A stretch of 64,000 nt of DNA from Streptococcus ruminicola (lineage in GTDB: Bacteria; Bacillota; Bacilli; Lactobacillales; Streptococcaceae): positions 1,178,001 through 1,242,000 of the forward strand of contig NZ_CP046919.1 in NCBI RefSeq assembly GCF_011387195.1, written 5' to 3'. Both the position numbers and the translations under genes were made by a program. A model generated the notes under the pieces. That model saw nothing but the letters and a program-made list of their open reading frames with translations, did not search any database and was not told where the DNA came from. The number at the start of each line of letters is the position of its first letter. The first letter of the stretch is position 1. Of the stretch, positions 1 to 11,342 are shown one piece after another.

Positions 1-1
1 T

Positions 2-1609
2 GTTCGGTCTGTGGTAAGCGATCTTGGTGATGGTTACCAAGTGAAAATCTACAATTCTGGTTCCAGCGGGGATATTGTAACTGTTAAGCTACACTGGAAA
101 CTATCGCATTTACTATTCCCTTATCAAGACGTCGCTGAACTCAATTGGGTACCAATTAGTGATTGGGATGAAACCTTGAAGCATGTTACTTTTACAGTCT
201 TAACAGATAAAACAACTGCTAATCGCAAACTTTGGGCTCATAGGGGTTACTTGAAATCGGTAAATGTTGAAAAATTACCTGATGGTTATCGAATTACGGC
301 TGAAAATGTTGATGGAAAGTTAGAGTTGCACGCTTACTGGGATAAAGCTATTTTGACAACTCCTGCAACCATTGCAAGTAAACGTAAAGCAGCTATTATT
401 AAGCAAGAAGCAAAAATTGCTCGTAAAAGTCAGTTGCTTAAAGTGGTATTGTTTTACCTTGTGCCAGCTCTTGTTATTATTTTGATTGTTTTGGCTTGGA
501 TTTTCTTCTTTACAGGTAAAAAATTGGCTAAGAAATATGAAAAATTTAGTCATGATAGTCGTTCTTATGAAGCGCCAGAAGATTGGTCACCTTTGCTAAT
601 TATGCAGTATATCTATGATGTTGATTTGCAAGATACAGATACCAAAGGAAGTCCAATTTCACAAAAATTTAAATTTGAAACTGCCATGCAGGCGACTTTG
701 CTTGATTTGATTGATCGTCATGTGATTACTGCAAGCGATGAGGAATTAACTTGTCATCTGGATAAGCCAATGACAAGCTATGAAGCAGAAGTAATTGATA
801 TGGCATTTGGTGGAAAAGAGACCATAAAAATTGAAGACTTGTTTGCAGATTATCGTTTTGATGATGATTTGGTAGATAACTATAAGAAGAAATACAAAGG
901 TCATACTTTAGAAACAAAATTAAACAGTCTTGGTGAAGCATTCAATGATCGCTATCTTGCTAAACTTGAACAAATTACTGACTTAGTTAATCAAGAAATT
1001 TCACAAAAAGCTTTACCAGAAATTCGTGAGAATTTAAGCGATGGTATCGCTAAGAAATTTGAATATGCAAAAGGTCTCCTATTCCTTACCTTGATACCTG
1101 TTGGTATTGGGTTAATCTATCTTTTGTTTAATCTAAATCTAGTTTTTCTTGCTTATGGTCTTTTGTTAGCTTTGGTTGTTTTGAGTTTGGTCATTATCAT
1201 GGTTAAATCTCATTATTACAAAGTTCATGGTATGATAACTGCTGAAGGACAACAACGTATTCAAGCTTGGGTTAGCTTTACTAATATGATGCGAGACATT
1301 AACAAATTTGATAAGGTTGATTGGCAAGGTGTTGTCGTCTGGAATCGTATCTTGGTTTATGCGACTCTGTTCGGCTATGCCAAACAAGTTCAAAAATTCC
1401 TTAAAATTCATAACATTAAACTTGCTAGCGAATCAGACTTTATGATGAATCCTGAAATTGGCTACCTTATTGGCATGCAAACTCATCGTTTGGGAATGGC
1501 TAGTCAAAGTGCTGATTCAGCTGCGCATTTCTCTGTATCATCTGGTAGTTCAGGCTCTAGTGGTGGATTCTCCGGTGGTGGCGGAGGCGGAGGCGGCGGA
1601 GCATTTTAA
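2..1609 (+). CDS. DUF2207 family membrane protein (5' partial)
   Basis: The reading frame is open to the left edge of the window, so the true start and probably the signal peptide lie upstream. What remains is about 535 residues. A beta-rich extracytoplasmic part (about residues 1-130) is followed by a membrane segment near residues 145-165, a cytoplasmic stretch, and two further hydrophobic segments near residues 355-400. The protein ends in a Ser/Gly linker followed by a run of nine glycines and Ala-Phe. This architecture and the poly-glycine tail are typical of DUF2207 (YciQ-like) predicted membrane proteins, whose function is unknown. It is followed after 51 bp by uppP, which has its own promoter. 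The family call is fairly firm; no role is proposed. Confidence 0.8.
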   Translation, partial: VRSVVSDLGDGYQVKIYNSGSSGDIVTVKLHWKLSHLLFPYQDVAELNWVPISDWDETLKHVTFTVLTDKTTANRKLWAHRGYLKSVNVEKLPDGYRITAENVDGKLELHAYWDKAILTTPATIASKRKAAIIKQEAKIARKSQLLKVVLFYLVPALVIILIVLAWIFFFTGKKLAKKYEKFSHDSRSYEAPEDWSPLLIMQYIYDVDLQDTDTKGSPISQKFKFETAMQATLLDLIDRHVITASDEELTCHLDKPMTSYEAEVIDMAFGGKETIKIEDLFADYRFDDDLVDNYKKKYKGHTLETKLNSLGEAFNDRYLAKLEQITDLVNQEISQKALPEIRENLSDGIAKKFEYAKGLLFLTLIPVGIGLIYLLFNLNLVFLAYGLLLALVVLSLVIIMVKSHYYKVHGMITAEGQQRIQAWVSFTNMMRDINKFDKVDWQGVVVWNRILVYATLFGYAKQVQKFLKIHNIKLASESDFMMNPEIGYLIGMQTHRLGMASQSADSAAHFSVSSGSSGSSGGFSGGGGGGGGGAF

Positions 1610-1626
1610 AATGCTTTCAAATCTGC

Positions 1627-1632
1627 TATAAT
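1627..1632 (+). promoter_or_regulatory. Extended -10 promoter of uppP
   Basis: TGCTATAAT, an extended -10 element, ends about 28 bp before the uppP start. No good -35 box is visible, which is usual for TGN-extended promoters. The RBS AAGGAGAG lies just before the start codon. Confidence 0.5.
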
Positions 1633-1660
1633 TGAGGGGATATTAAATTAAGGAGAGCTT

Positions 1661-2500
1661 ATGTTATTTTTCGAACTACTTAAGGCTATCTTTTTAGGGG
1701 TAGTTGAGGGAATTACAGAGTGGTTACCTGTTTCAAGTACAGGACACCTGATTTTGGTTCAAGAATTTATAAAATTGAATCAAGATAAAGCGTTTTTGGA
1801 CATGTTTAACATTGTCATTCAATTGGGAGCTATCCTAGCGGTTATTGTGATTTACTTTAAACGTTTGAATCCATTCCAGCCAGGAAAAACAGCGCGTGAA
1901 GTTCAGTTGACATGGCAGCTATGGTTAAAAGTTGTTATTGCATGTATTCCATCAATTTTAATTGCAGTACCTTTTGATGATTGGTTTGAAGCACACTTCA
2001 ACTACATGATTCCAATCGCAATTGCCTTAATTGTTTACGGGATTGCATTTATCTGGATTGAAAAACGAAATGCTAATATTGAACCTGAAGTGACTGATCT
2101 TGCTCGCATGCCTTATTTGACAGCCTTTTGGATTGGATGCTTCCAAGTTCTAAGTATCGTTCCAGGAACAAGTCGTTCAGGAGCAACAATCCTTGGAGCC
2201 ATCATTGTGGGAACAAGTCGTTCAGTTGCAGCTGACTTCACTTTCTTCCTTGCTATTCCAACTATGTTTGGTTACAGTGGTTTGAAAGCTGTTAAGTTCT
2301 TCTTAGACGGAAATGTTCTAAACTTTAGCCAATTCTTGATTTTGATGGTGGCAAGCGTTACAGCTTTCCTTGTCAGTCTATACGTTATCCGCTTCTTGAC
2401 TGATTATGTTAAGAAACACGATTTCACTATTTTTGGTAAATATCGTATCGTTTTGGGAACAATTCTTATTCTATATAGCATTGCCAAATTTATCTTTTAA
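1661..2500 (+). CDS. uppP: Undecaprenyl-diphosphatase UppP (BacA)
   Basis: Integral membrane enzyme that dephosphorylates undecaprenyl pyrophosphate to undecaprenyl phosphate, recycling the lipid carrier for peptidoglycan and wall polysaccharides; it also gives intrinsic bacitracin tolerance. The 279-residue length is normal for the family. The two signature motifs are present: [15 protein letters not shown] at residues 16-30, with E16 and E20, and [10 protein letters not shown] near residue 168. Several hydrophobic helices are obvious. A good SD (AAGGAG) precedes the ATG. The gene is monocistronic, between an extended -10 promoter and a strong terminator. RgpG, encoded two genes downstream, uses the same lipid carrier. 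Confidence 0.95.
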   Translation: MLFFELLKAIFLGVVEGITEWLPVSSTGHLILVQEFIKLNQDKAFLDMFNIVIQLGAILAVIVIYFKRLNPFQPGKTAREVQLTWQLWLKVVIACIPSILIAVPFDDWFEAHFNYMIPIAIALIVYGIAFIWIEKRNANIEPEVTDLARMPYLTAFWIGCFQVLSIVPGTSRSGATILGAIIVGTSRSVAADFTFFLAIPTMFGYSGLKAVKFFLDGNVLNFSQFLILMVASVTAFLVSLYVIRFLTDYVKKHDFTIFGKYRIVLGTILILYSIAKFIF

Positions 2501-2507
2501 AAAAGCC

Positions 2508-2533
2508 AGCAGCCCTTGTCAGGGCTGCTTTTT
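2508..2533 (+). terminator. Rho-independent terminator of uppP
   Basis: A 9-bp perfect stem AGCAGCCCT/AGGGCTGCT with a TGTC loop is followed by a short T run. Confidence 0.9.
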
Positions 2534-2545
2534 GTTACGTAAAAA

Positions 2546-2574
2546 TTGAAAAAACAAGACTTTTCTTGTATAAT
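2546..2574 (+). promoter_or_regulatory. Promoter of mecA
   Basis: TTGAAA at 2546-2551 and TATAAT at 2569-2574, with a 17-bp spacer, 30 bp upstream of the mecA start. Confidence 0.75.
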
Positions 2575-2603
2575 AAAATGACTACTCGTGCGAGGTATAT
2601 AGT

Positions 2604-3365
2604 ATGGAAATGAAACAGATTAGCGAGACAACGCTAAAAATAACGATTAGTATGGAAGATTTAGAAGAACGCGGAATGGAGTTGAAAGACTTCTTGATTC
2701 CACAAGAAAAGACAGAAGAGTTCTTCTATTCAGTAATGGATGAATTGGATTTACCAGATAATTTCAAAGACAGTGGCATGCTTAGTTTCCGTGTGACACC
2801 ACGTAAAGACCGCATTGATGTCTTTGTTACCAAATCTGAAATCAATAAAGATATAAACTTTGAAGATTTAGCAGCTTTTGATGATGTTTCAAACATGTCA
2901 CCTGAGGAATTTTTCAAGACTTTAGAGCAGACAATGTTGTCTAAAGGCGACACGGAAGCTCACGAAAAATTAGGTAAGATTGAAGAAATGATGGAAGGTG
3001 CTGTTGAAGATGTTCTGACAGAACATGCCCAACAAGCTGAAACTGAACCGGAAGAAGATGTGAATCCATCAGATTATGTTCACTATGTCTTGGATTTTCC
3101 AAGCTTAGAAGCTACTGTTGCTTTTGCTAAGGCTATTGATTTTCCAGTTGAAGCTTCAGAGCTTTATAAGATGGATGGGGCTTACTACATGACAGTTCTC
3201 ATTGATTTGCAAAATCACCCATCTTATTATGCAAATTTGATGTATGCCCGTATGTTAGAATACGCTGGCGCTGGTACAAAAACTCGTGCTTATTTACAAG
3301 AGCATGCGGTTGAATTATTGACGGATGATGCCGTCGAAAAATTAAAAATGATTGAGTTGGTATAG
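2604..3365 (+). CDS. mecA: Adaptor protein MecA
   Basis: Adaptor that delivers substrates to the ClpC/ClpP protease. In streptococci it negatively regulates competence by targeting ComX, a protein also encoded in this window. The N-terminal substrate-recognition part (about residues 1-105) with the SMEDLEERG motif and the C-terminal ClpC-binding part (about residues 140-253) are joined by an acidic linker rich in Glu. The length of 253 residues is normal. The start is an ATG with its own promoter upstream. rgpG follows with 1 bp between stop and start, so the two genes are probably co-transcribed. Confidence 0.93.
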   Translation: MEMKQISETTLKITISMEDLEERGMELKDFLIPQEKTEEFFYSVMDELDLPDNFKDSGMLSFRVTPRKDRIDVFVTKSEINKDINFEDLAAFDDVSNMSPEEFFKTLEQTMLSKGDTEAHEKLGKIEEMMEGAVEDVLTEHAQQAETEPEEDVNPSDYVHYVLDFPSLEATVAFAKAIDFPVEASELYKMDGAYYMTVLIDLQNHPSYYANLMYARMLEYAGAGTKTRAYLQEHAVELLTDDAVEKLKMIELV

Positions 3366-3366
3366 T

Positions 3367-4530
3367 ATGGCACCCTTTACAATTGAATATGTTTTAGTTT
3401 TAATTGGCGCGTTTTTATTATCACTTTTCTTGACGCCAATTGTTCGTTTTATTGCTTTTCGTGTTGGTGCCGTTGACAATCCAAATGCTCGTCGTGTTAA
3501 TGAAGTCCCAATGCCAAGTAGTGGTGGGTTGGCGATTTTCTTAGCCTTTTTAATGTCATCTTTGATTTTTATGCCAATGGTTTTGAAACAACCGATTTGG
3601 ACGATTTCTTATTTTGATTATATTTTGCCAGTTGTTATTGGTGGATTTATCATTACAGCGACTGGTTTTATCGATGATATTTATGAATTGAAGCCAAAAA
3701 CAAAAATGGCAGGGATTATTTTAGGAGCTATCATTGTTTGGGCCTTTACGGATTTCCGTTTTGATAGTTTTAAAATTCCTTTCGGCGGACCATTATTGCA
3801 ATTCAATTCAGTAGTCACTTTCTTTTTGACGGTTTTTTGGATTATTTCAATTACAAACGCCATGAATTTGATTGATGGCTTAGATGGTCTGGTGAGTGGT
3901 GTTTCTATCATTAGCTTGATTACAATGGCTTTGGTATCTTATTTCTTCTTGCCACAGACCGACTTTTACTTGACTTTGACAATCTTATTATTGATTGCTT
4001 GTATTGCAGGATTTTTCCCTTATAATTACAATCCAGCTATTATATACTTGGGAGATACCGGAGCTCTTTTCATAGGATTTATGATTGGTGTGCTATCTCT
4101 TCAAGGGTTGAAAAATTCGACTGCTGTTGCAGTGGTGACACCAGTTATTATTCTTGGTGTTCCGATTTTGGATACAACTGTTGCGATTATTCGCCGTAAA
4201 TTATCAGGGCGTCCAGCGACAGAAGCAGACAAGATGCATTTGCATCACCGTTTGTTAGCTATGGGGTTTACACACCGTGGAGCTGTTTTGGTCGTTTATG
4301 GAATTGCGATTCTTTTCTCACTTATCGCACTCTTGCTAAATGTTTCAAGCCGTTTAGGTGGTGTCCTTTTGATGATTGGTTTAGCCTTTGCCCTAGAAGT
4401 CTTTATTGAAGGACTTGAAATTTGGGGCGTTGGTCGAACACCACTCTTCGATACCCTTAAATTTATCGGAAATAGCGATTATCGCCAAGCGACAATGTTA
4501 AAATGGAAAAATCGCAAAAATAATAAGTAA
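3367..4530 (+). CDS. rgpG: UDP-GlcNAc:undecaprenyl-phosphate GlcNAc-1-phosphate transferase RgpG
   Basis: Polytopic membrane enzyme of the MraY/WecA/TagO family. It attaches GlcNAc-1-phosphate to undecaprenyl phosphate, the first step of rhamnose-rich wall polysaccharide synthesis in streptococci. Visible family motifs are GFIDDIYELKPKTK, with the Asp pair, NLIDGLDGLVSG, the GDTGALFIGF block, and the MHLHHRLL histidine motif near residue 298. About ten hydrophobic helices are present. I chose the ATG at 3367, 1 bp after the mecA stop. A TTG at 3352 would add five residues overlapping mecA and is less likely. The mecA-rgpG-suf order is common in streptococci. Confidence 0.9.
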   Translation: MAPFTIEYVLVLIGAFLLSLFLTPIVRFIAFRVGAVDNPNARRVNEVPMPSSGGLAIFLAFLMSSLIFMPMVLKQPIWTISYFDYILPVVIGGFIITATGFIDDIYELKPKTKMAGIILGAIIVWAFTDFRFDSFKIPFGGPLLQFNSVVTFFLTVFWIISITNAMNLIDGLDGLVSGVSIISLITMALVSYFFLPQTDFYLTLTILLLIACIAGFFPYNYNPAIIYLGDTGALFIGFMIGVLSLQGLKNSTAVAVVTPVIILGVPILDTTVAIIRRKLSGRPATEADKMHLHHRLLAMGFTHRGAVLVVYGIAILFSLIALLLNVSSRLGGVLLMIGLAFALEVFIEGLEIWGVGRTPLFDTLKFIGNSDYRQATMLKWKNRKNNK

Positions 4531-4534
4531 ATGG

Positions 4535-4557
4535 AAAGCCTATTATGGCTTTTTTTT
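4535..4557 (+). terminator. Weak terminator after rgpG
   Basis: A short stem AAAGCC/GGCTTT with a TATTAT loop is followed by a run of T. The T run leads directly into the -10 of the suf promoter. Confidence 0.6.
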
Positions 4558-4559
4558 GA

Positions 4560-4565
4560 TATAAT
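4560..4565 (+). promoter_or_regulatory. -10 element of the suf operon
   Basis: TATAAT lies immediately after the rgpG terminator T run, about 80 bp upstream of sufC. No strong -35 is seen; its expected place is inside the terminator stem. The predicted 5' UTR can form a stem between TGCGGTAA (about 4587) and the complementary run ending in CCGCA (about 4618). Confidence 0.5.
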
Positions 4566-4643
4566 GATTAGTAACCCTATAGAACTGCGGTAATTTTCAG
4601 AAAAAAGTTACTGCCGCATTTGATAAATTGGAGGAACGTACAC

Positions 4644-5414
4644 ATGTCTGTACTTGAAATAAAAGATCTTCATGTTTCAATTGAAGATAAAGAAATTCTT
4701 AAGGGTGTCAATTTAACCCTTAAGACTGGAGAGATTGCTGCGATTATGGGTCCTAATGGAACTGGTAAGTCAACGCTTTCAGCTGCTATCATGGGTAATC
4801 CAAATTACGAGGTTACTCAGGGTGAAATTTTACTAGATGGCGAAAATATTCTCGACTTTGAAGTCGATGAACGCGCTCGCCTTGGTTTATTCCTTGCCAT
4901 GCAATACCCATCTGAAATTCCAGGTATTACAAATGCTGAATTTATTCGTGCAGCTATGAATGCTGGAAAAGAAGATGACGAAAAAATTTCTGTTATGGAT
5001 TTTATCACAAAATTGGATGAAAAGATGGAATTTCTTGGCATGAAAGAAGAAATGGCAGAACGTTACCTTAACGAAGGTTTCTCAGGTGGTGAGAAAAAAC
5101 GTAATGAAATTCTTCAATTGTTGATGCTTGAACCTAAATTTGCTCTTCTTGATGAAATCGATTCAGGTCTTGATATCGATGCTTTGAAAGTTGTTTCAAA
5201 AGGTGTTAACGCTATGCGTGGAAATGACTTTGGAGCAATGATTATCACTCACTATCAACGACTTCTTAACTACATCACACCAGATGTTGTTCATATTATG
5301 ATGGATGGTCGTGTTGTTCTTACAGGTGGTGCAGAACTTGCTGCTCGTCTTGAAAAAGAAGGTTATGCGAAAATTGCCGAAGAACTTGGAATTAAATACG
5401 AAGAAGAAGTGTAA
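4644..5414 (+). CDS. sufC: Fe-S cluster assembly ATPase SufC
   Basis: ABC-type ATPase of the SufBCD scaffold that assembles iron-sulfur clusters in the cytoplasm. Walker A GPNGTGKST is near residues 36-44, the signature FSGGEKKRNE near residue 147, and Walker B with DEIDSGLD near residue 170. The length is 256 residues. The ATG at 4644 is preceded by GGAGG; an in-frame TTG at 4620 lies before that SD and is rejected. First gene of sufCDSUB. The gap to sufD holds a perfect small hairpin at 5429-5445. Confidence 0.95.
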   Translation: MSVLEIKDLHVSIEDKEILKGVNLTLKTGEIAAIMGPNGTGKSTLSAAIMGNPNYEVTQGEILLDGENILDFEVDERARLGLFLAMQYPSEIPGITNAEFIRAAMNAGKEDDEKISVMDFITKLDEKMEFLGMKEEMAERYLNEGFSGGEKKRNEILQLLMLEPKFALLDEIDSGLDIDALKVVSKGVNAMRGNDFGAMIITHYQRLLNYITPDVVHIMMDGRVVLTGGAELAARLEKEGYAKIAEELGIKYEEEV

Positions 5415-5428
5415 TTGATGATGTCAAG

Positions 5429-5445
5429 TCTACTATTATAGTAGA
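5429..5445 (+). other. Hairpin between sufC and sufD
   Basis: TCTACTA/TAGTAGA, a perfect 7-bp inverted repeat with a 3-nt loop and no T run after it. It may stabilise or mark a processing point in the suf transcript; this is inference. Confidence 0.5.
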
Positions 5446-5488
5446 TGATACTCGTATGTTGGATATAAAAAGGAGTAAACATCAAATT

Positions 5489-8418
<2,930 letters not shown>

Positions 8419-8422
8419 TTAG

Positions 8423-9841
8423 ATGCCTGAAAAAAATGAAAAAGTAACGCCAAAACCAATTGATATTGGTGAGTATCAATATGGCTTCCACGATGACGTG
8501 ACACCAGTCTTTTCAACAGGAAAAGGAATCAGTGAAGATGTTGTTCGTGAATTATCTGCTGAAAAAGGTGAGCCAGAATGGATGCTGGAATTTCGCTTGA
8601 AATCATTGGAAATTTTTAATAAAATGCCAATGCAAGATTGGGGACCAGATTTGTCAGATATTGATTTTGATGAGATTACTTACTATCAAAAAGCATCTGA
8701 TAAACCTGCCCGTTCATGGGATGATGTTCCAGATAAAATCAAAGAAACTTTTGAACGCATCGGTATTCCAGAAGCCGAACGAGCTTATCTCGCTGGTGCT
8801 TCAGCTCAGTATGAATCTGAAGTGGTTTACCACAACATGAAAGATGAGTATGACAAGCTAGGAATTGTATTTACGGATACAGATTCTGCACTAAAAGAAT
8901 ACCCAGAGCTTTTCAAAAAATATTTCTCTAAATTAGTCCCACCAACGGATAACAAATTAGCTGCTTTAAACTCAGCTTTCTGGTCAGGTGGTACCTTCAT
9001 TTACGTCCCAAAAGGTGTCAAAGTTGATATTCCTTTGCAAACTTATTTCCGTATTAACAACGAAGCGATGGGACAATTTGAACGTACTTTGATTATTGTT
9101 GATGAAGGGGCAAGCGTTCACTATGTAGAAGGCTGTACCGCACCAAACTATTCATCAGCAAGTCTTCACGCAGCCATTGTTGAGATTTTTGCTCTTGAAG
9201 GTAGTTATATGCGTTATTCTACTATTCAGAACTGGTCAGATAATGTCTATAACTTGGTAACTAAACGTGCCACGGCTAAGAAAAATGCTACGGTAGAATG
9301 GATTGATGGTAACCTTGGTGCCAAAACAACAATGAAGTATCCATCTGTTTATCTTGATGGCGAAGGTGCGCGTGGGACAATGCTCTCAATTGCCTTTGCT
9401 AATAAAGGGCAACACCAAGATACGGGTGCTAAGATGATTCACAATGCACCGCATACCTCATCGTCAATTGTTTCAAAATCAATTGCTAAAGGTGGCGGAA
9501 AAGTTGACTATCGTGGTCAAGTGACTTTTAATAAAAATTCTAAGAAATCAGTTAGTCACATTGAATGTGATACGATTTTGATGGATGACATTTCAAGTTC
9601 CGATACCATTCCATTTAACGAAATTCACAATTCACAAGTTGCGCTTGAACATGAAGCTAAAGTTTCAAAAATCTCAGAAGAACAACTCTATTATCTCATG
9701 AGTCGTGGCCTTTCTGAACAAGAAGCAACAGAGATGATTGTCATGGGATTTGTAGAACCATTTACAAAAGAACTCCCAATGGAATATGCTGTTGAACTTA
9801 ATCGTTTGATTAGTTATGAAATGGAAGGTTCTGTTGGATAA
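8423..9841 (+). CDS. sufB: Fe-S cluster assembly protein SufB
   Basis: Main scaffold subunit of the SufBCD complex and last gene of the operon. The 472 residues fit the family. The C-terminal SufBD block ([20 protein letters not shown], then [13 protein letters not shown]) is clear, including the conserved histidine and glutamate region of the SufB-SufD interface. The RBS AAAGG lies close to the ATG. A strong inverted repeat follows. The order C-D-S-U-B is the standard Firmicute layout, and no sufR/iscR-type regulator is nearby. Confidence 0.95.
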   Translation: MPEKNEKVTPKPIDIGEYQYGFHDDVTPVFSTGKGISEDVVRELSAEKGEPEWMLEFRLKSLEIFNKMPMQDWGPDLSDIDFDEITYYQKASDKPARSWDDVPDKIKETFERIGIPEAERAYLAGASAQYESEVVYHNMKDEYDKLGIVFTDTDSALKEYPELFKKYFSKLVPPTDNKLAALNSAFWSGGTFIYVPKGVKVDIPLQTYFRINNEAMGQFERTLIIVDEGASVHYVEGCTAPNYSSASLHAAIVEIFALEGSYMRYSTIQNWSDNVYNLVTKRATAKKNATVEWIDGNLGAKTTMKYPSVYLDGEGARGTMLSIAFANKGQHQDTGAKMIHNAPHTSSSIVSKSIAKGGGKVDYRGQVTFNKNSKKSVSHIECDTILMDDISSSDTIPFNEIHNSQVALEHEAKVSKISEEQLYYLMSRGLSEQEATEMIVMGFVEPFTKELPMEYAVELNRLISYEMEGSVG

Positions 9842-9845
9842 CTTA

Positions 9846-9880
9846 AAAGAGACAAGTTTTTAAACTTGTCTCTTTTTTTC
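9846..9880. terminator. Bidirectional terminator between sufB and dacA
   Basis: A 14-bp perfect inverted repeat (AAAGAGACAAGTTT and its complement) lies between convergent sufB and dacA. A T run follows on the plus strand and an A run precedes it, so it can serve both genes. Confidence 0.9.
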
Positions 9881-9910
9881 TATATATAATAGGAAAAGTA
9901 ATGGTAGTTT

Positions 9911-11143
9911 TTATAGTTTTTCGTTAACGTAAGTGACGAAGTGGTTCCACCAGACTTTAAGAAAAATGCTTTTTTTTACCTCTTTCTTAGCAAGTGCTGG
10001 TACGCTTGGTTTAGAGTCTAGATAGCCAGTTCCGACGATTTGTTTATCATCATAAATGAAAGAACCAACTTTATCACCTTTATTAATAGTAGCTTCGTAT
10101 CCTTTGACTTTTGTTGAGAATTTTACAGAAGCATCAGTACCAATACGATGAACAACCTTTAATTCTTGAGAAGCAACTGCAGGTACAGTCTTTTCTTTTC
10201 CATCGATAACTTTTGCTTTGCTATTTTTAGTTGATTCGCCAGCATCAACAAGAGTTGTCATTTCGTAATTTGATTTAACGTAATCAAGAAGGGCATTAGT
10301 AGCTTCAAAACGAGCAAATTCATTTTCTTGCCAACCATCGGCATTCATGACAACGGAGATAATGCGCATGCCGTTTTCTGTAGAAGTCGCAACAAATGAA
10401 GCACCAGCAAGTTCAGTTGTACCGGTTTTTAGACCATCAACACCATCACGTTCGTAAGGCATTCCTTTGAGCATGTAATTATAAGTGTTCATTGTAGAAC
10501 CATCAAAGTCAGCAGTTGTTTGGTTACTAATTTTAAGCACATCTGGGTACTCGGTGATTAAGTGTTGGGCAATGATGGCAACATCACGAGCGCTTAGGGT
10601 ATTTTCATCAGTTGAACTAGAACCTGGGTAAATGTTATCACCTAGGTAACTATTGTTAAGACCAGAAGCATTAAATAATTTAGCATCATTGATTCCCCAT
10701 TCTTGGAGTTGAGTTTGCATCATATCAACAAACTTACTTTCGGTACCGCCGATTTTTTCTGCAAGGGCAATCGCAGCACTATTAGCACTAGCTACCATGG
10801 CAGCATTAACTAATTGCTCCACAGTATATTCGCGTGCTTCCATAGGAACGTTACTAGCATCCGAATTAGCTGTTAAATCATAAGCATAATCAGATATAGG
10901 AACTTTAGTATCCCAACTTAGATTCCCTTTGTCGATTTCTTTGTAAGTTAAGTAAACCGTTAATATTTTTGTCATTGAAGCAATACCATCAGGTGTAGTT
11001 GCATCTTTTTCATATAATACTTTACCAGTAGAAGCTTCAACAGCGATAGCGTGTTTAGCTGCTACATCAAAGGTATCATCAGCAGCAACTTTGTTTCCAA
11101 TGAAGGCCAAGAGTAGGGCCAAAACAGCAAAAACTTTCTTCAT
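9911..11143 (-). CDS. dacA: D-alanyl-D-alanine carboxypeptidase (PBP3, DacA)
   Basis: Low-molecular-weight penicillin-binding protein (peptidase S11) that removes the terminal D-Ala from stem peptides, controlling cross-linking and septum placement. A signal peptide ends near AADD at residues 20-23. The catalytic motifs are SMTK at 56-59, SAN at 119-121 and KTG at 239-241. After the peptidase domain comes a beta-rich PBP5-type C-terminal domain (about 290-385) and an amphipathic aromatic tail (KSIFLKVWWNHFVTYVN) that should anchor it to the membrane. The length of 410 residues is normal. It is divergent from oppA, and its promoter lies at 11178-11206. Confidence 0.94.
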   Translation of the reverse strand: MKKVFAVLALLLAFIGNKVAADDTFDVAAKHAIAVEASTGKVLYEKDATTPDGIASMTKILTVYLTYKEIDKGNLSWDTKVPISDYAYDLTANSDASNVPMEAREYTVEQLVNAAMVASANSAAIALAEKIGGTESKFVDMMQTQLQEWGINDAKLFNASGLNNSYLGDNIYPGSSSTDENTLSARDVAIIAQHLITEYPDVLKISNQTTADFDGSTMNTYNYMLKGMPYERDGVDGLKTGTTELAGASFVATSTENGMRIISVVMNADGWQENEFARFEATNALLDYVKSNYEMTTLVDAGESTKNSKAKVIDGKEKTVPAVASQELKVVHRIGTDASVKFSTKVKGYEATINKGDKVGSFIYDDKQIVGTGYLDSKPSVPALAKKEVKKSIFLKVWWNHFVTYVNEKL

Positions 11144-11177
11144 TGTTCCATCCTTTGTTAAAAAATTAGATAATATG

Positions 11178-11206
11178 ATTATATCATATTAATCGCTTAC
11201 TTTCAG
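11178..11206 (-). promoter_or_regulatory. Promoter of dacA
   Basis: Read on the minus strand: CTGAAA (11201-11206) and TATAAT (11178-11183) with a 17-bp spacer, about 35 bp before the dacA start codon. Confidence 0.65.
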
Positions 11207-11208
11207 TG

Positions 11209-11268
11209 TGTCAGAAAATCTGACAAAAAATTCAGAAAAAACTATTCTCTTCAGAAAAAACTATTTTC
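11209..11268 (+). promoter_or_regulatory. Operator-like repeats upstream of oppA (possible CodY region)
   Basis: There is a 17-bp palindrome TGTCAGA-AAA-TCTGACA at 11209-11225. Two tandem 19-bp near-identical units follow at 11231-11249 and 11250-11268, each beginning TTCAGAAAAAACTATT. All three contain a CAGAAAA core, which resembles the half of the CodY box consensus AATTTTCWGAAAATT, but each has four or five mismatches. opp operons are often CodY targets; assignment here is inference. Confidence 0.45.
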
Positions 11269-11286
11269 TTTAAGGAAACTTTATGC

Positions 11287-11292
11287 TATAAT
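11287..11292 (+). promoter_or_regulatory. -10 element of oppA
   Basis: TATAAT preceded by TGC (extended -10) lies 51 bp before oppA. The repeats at 11231-11268 lie just upstream where a -35 box would be. Confidence 0.55.
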
Positions 11293-11342
11293 TTTATTTG
11301 TCAAATAATATAATTTAGAGAGAACAACTAGGAGGGCGTCAC

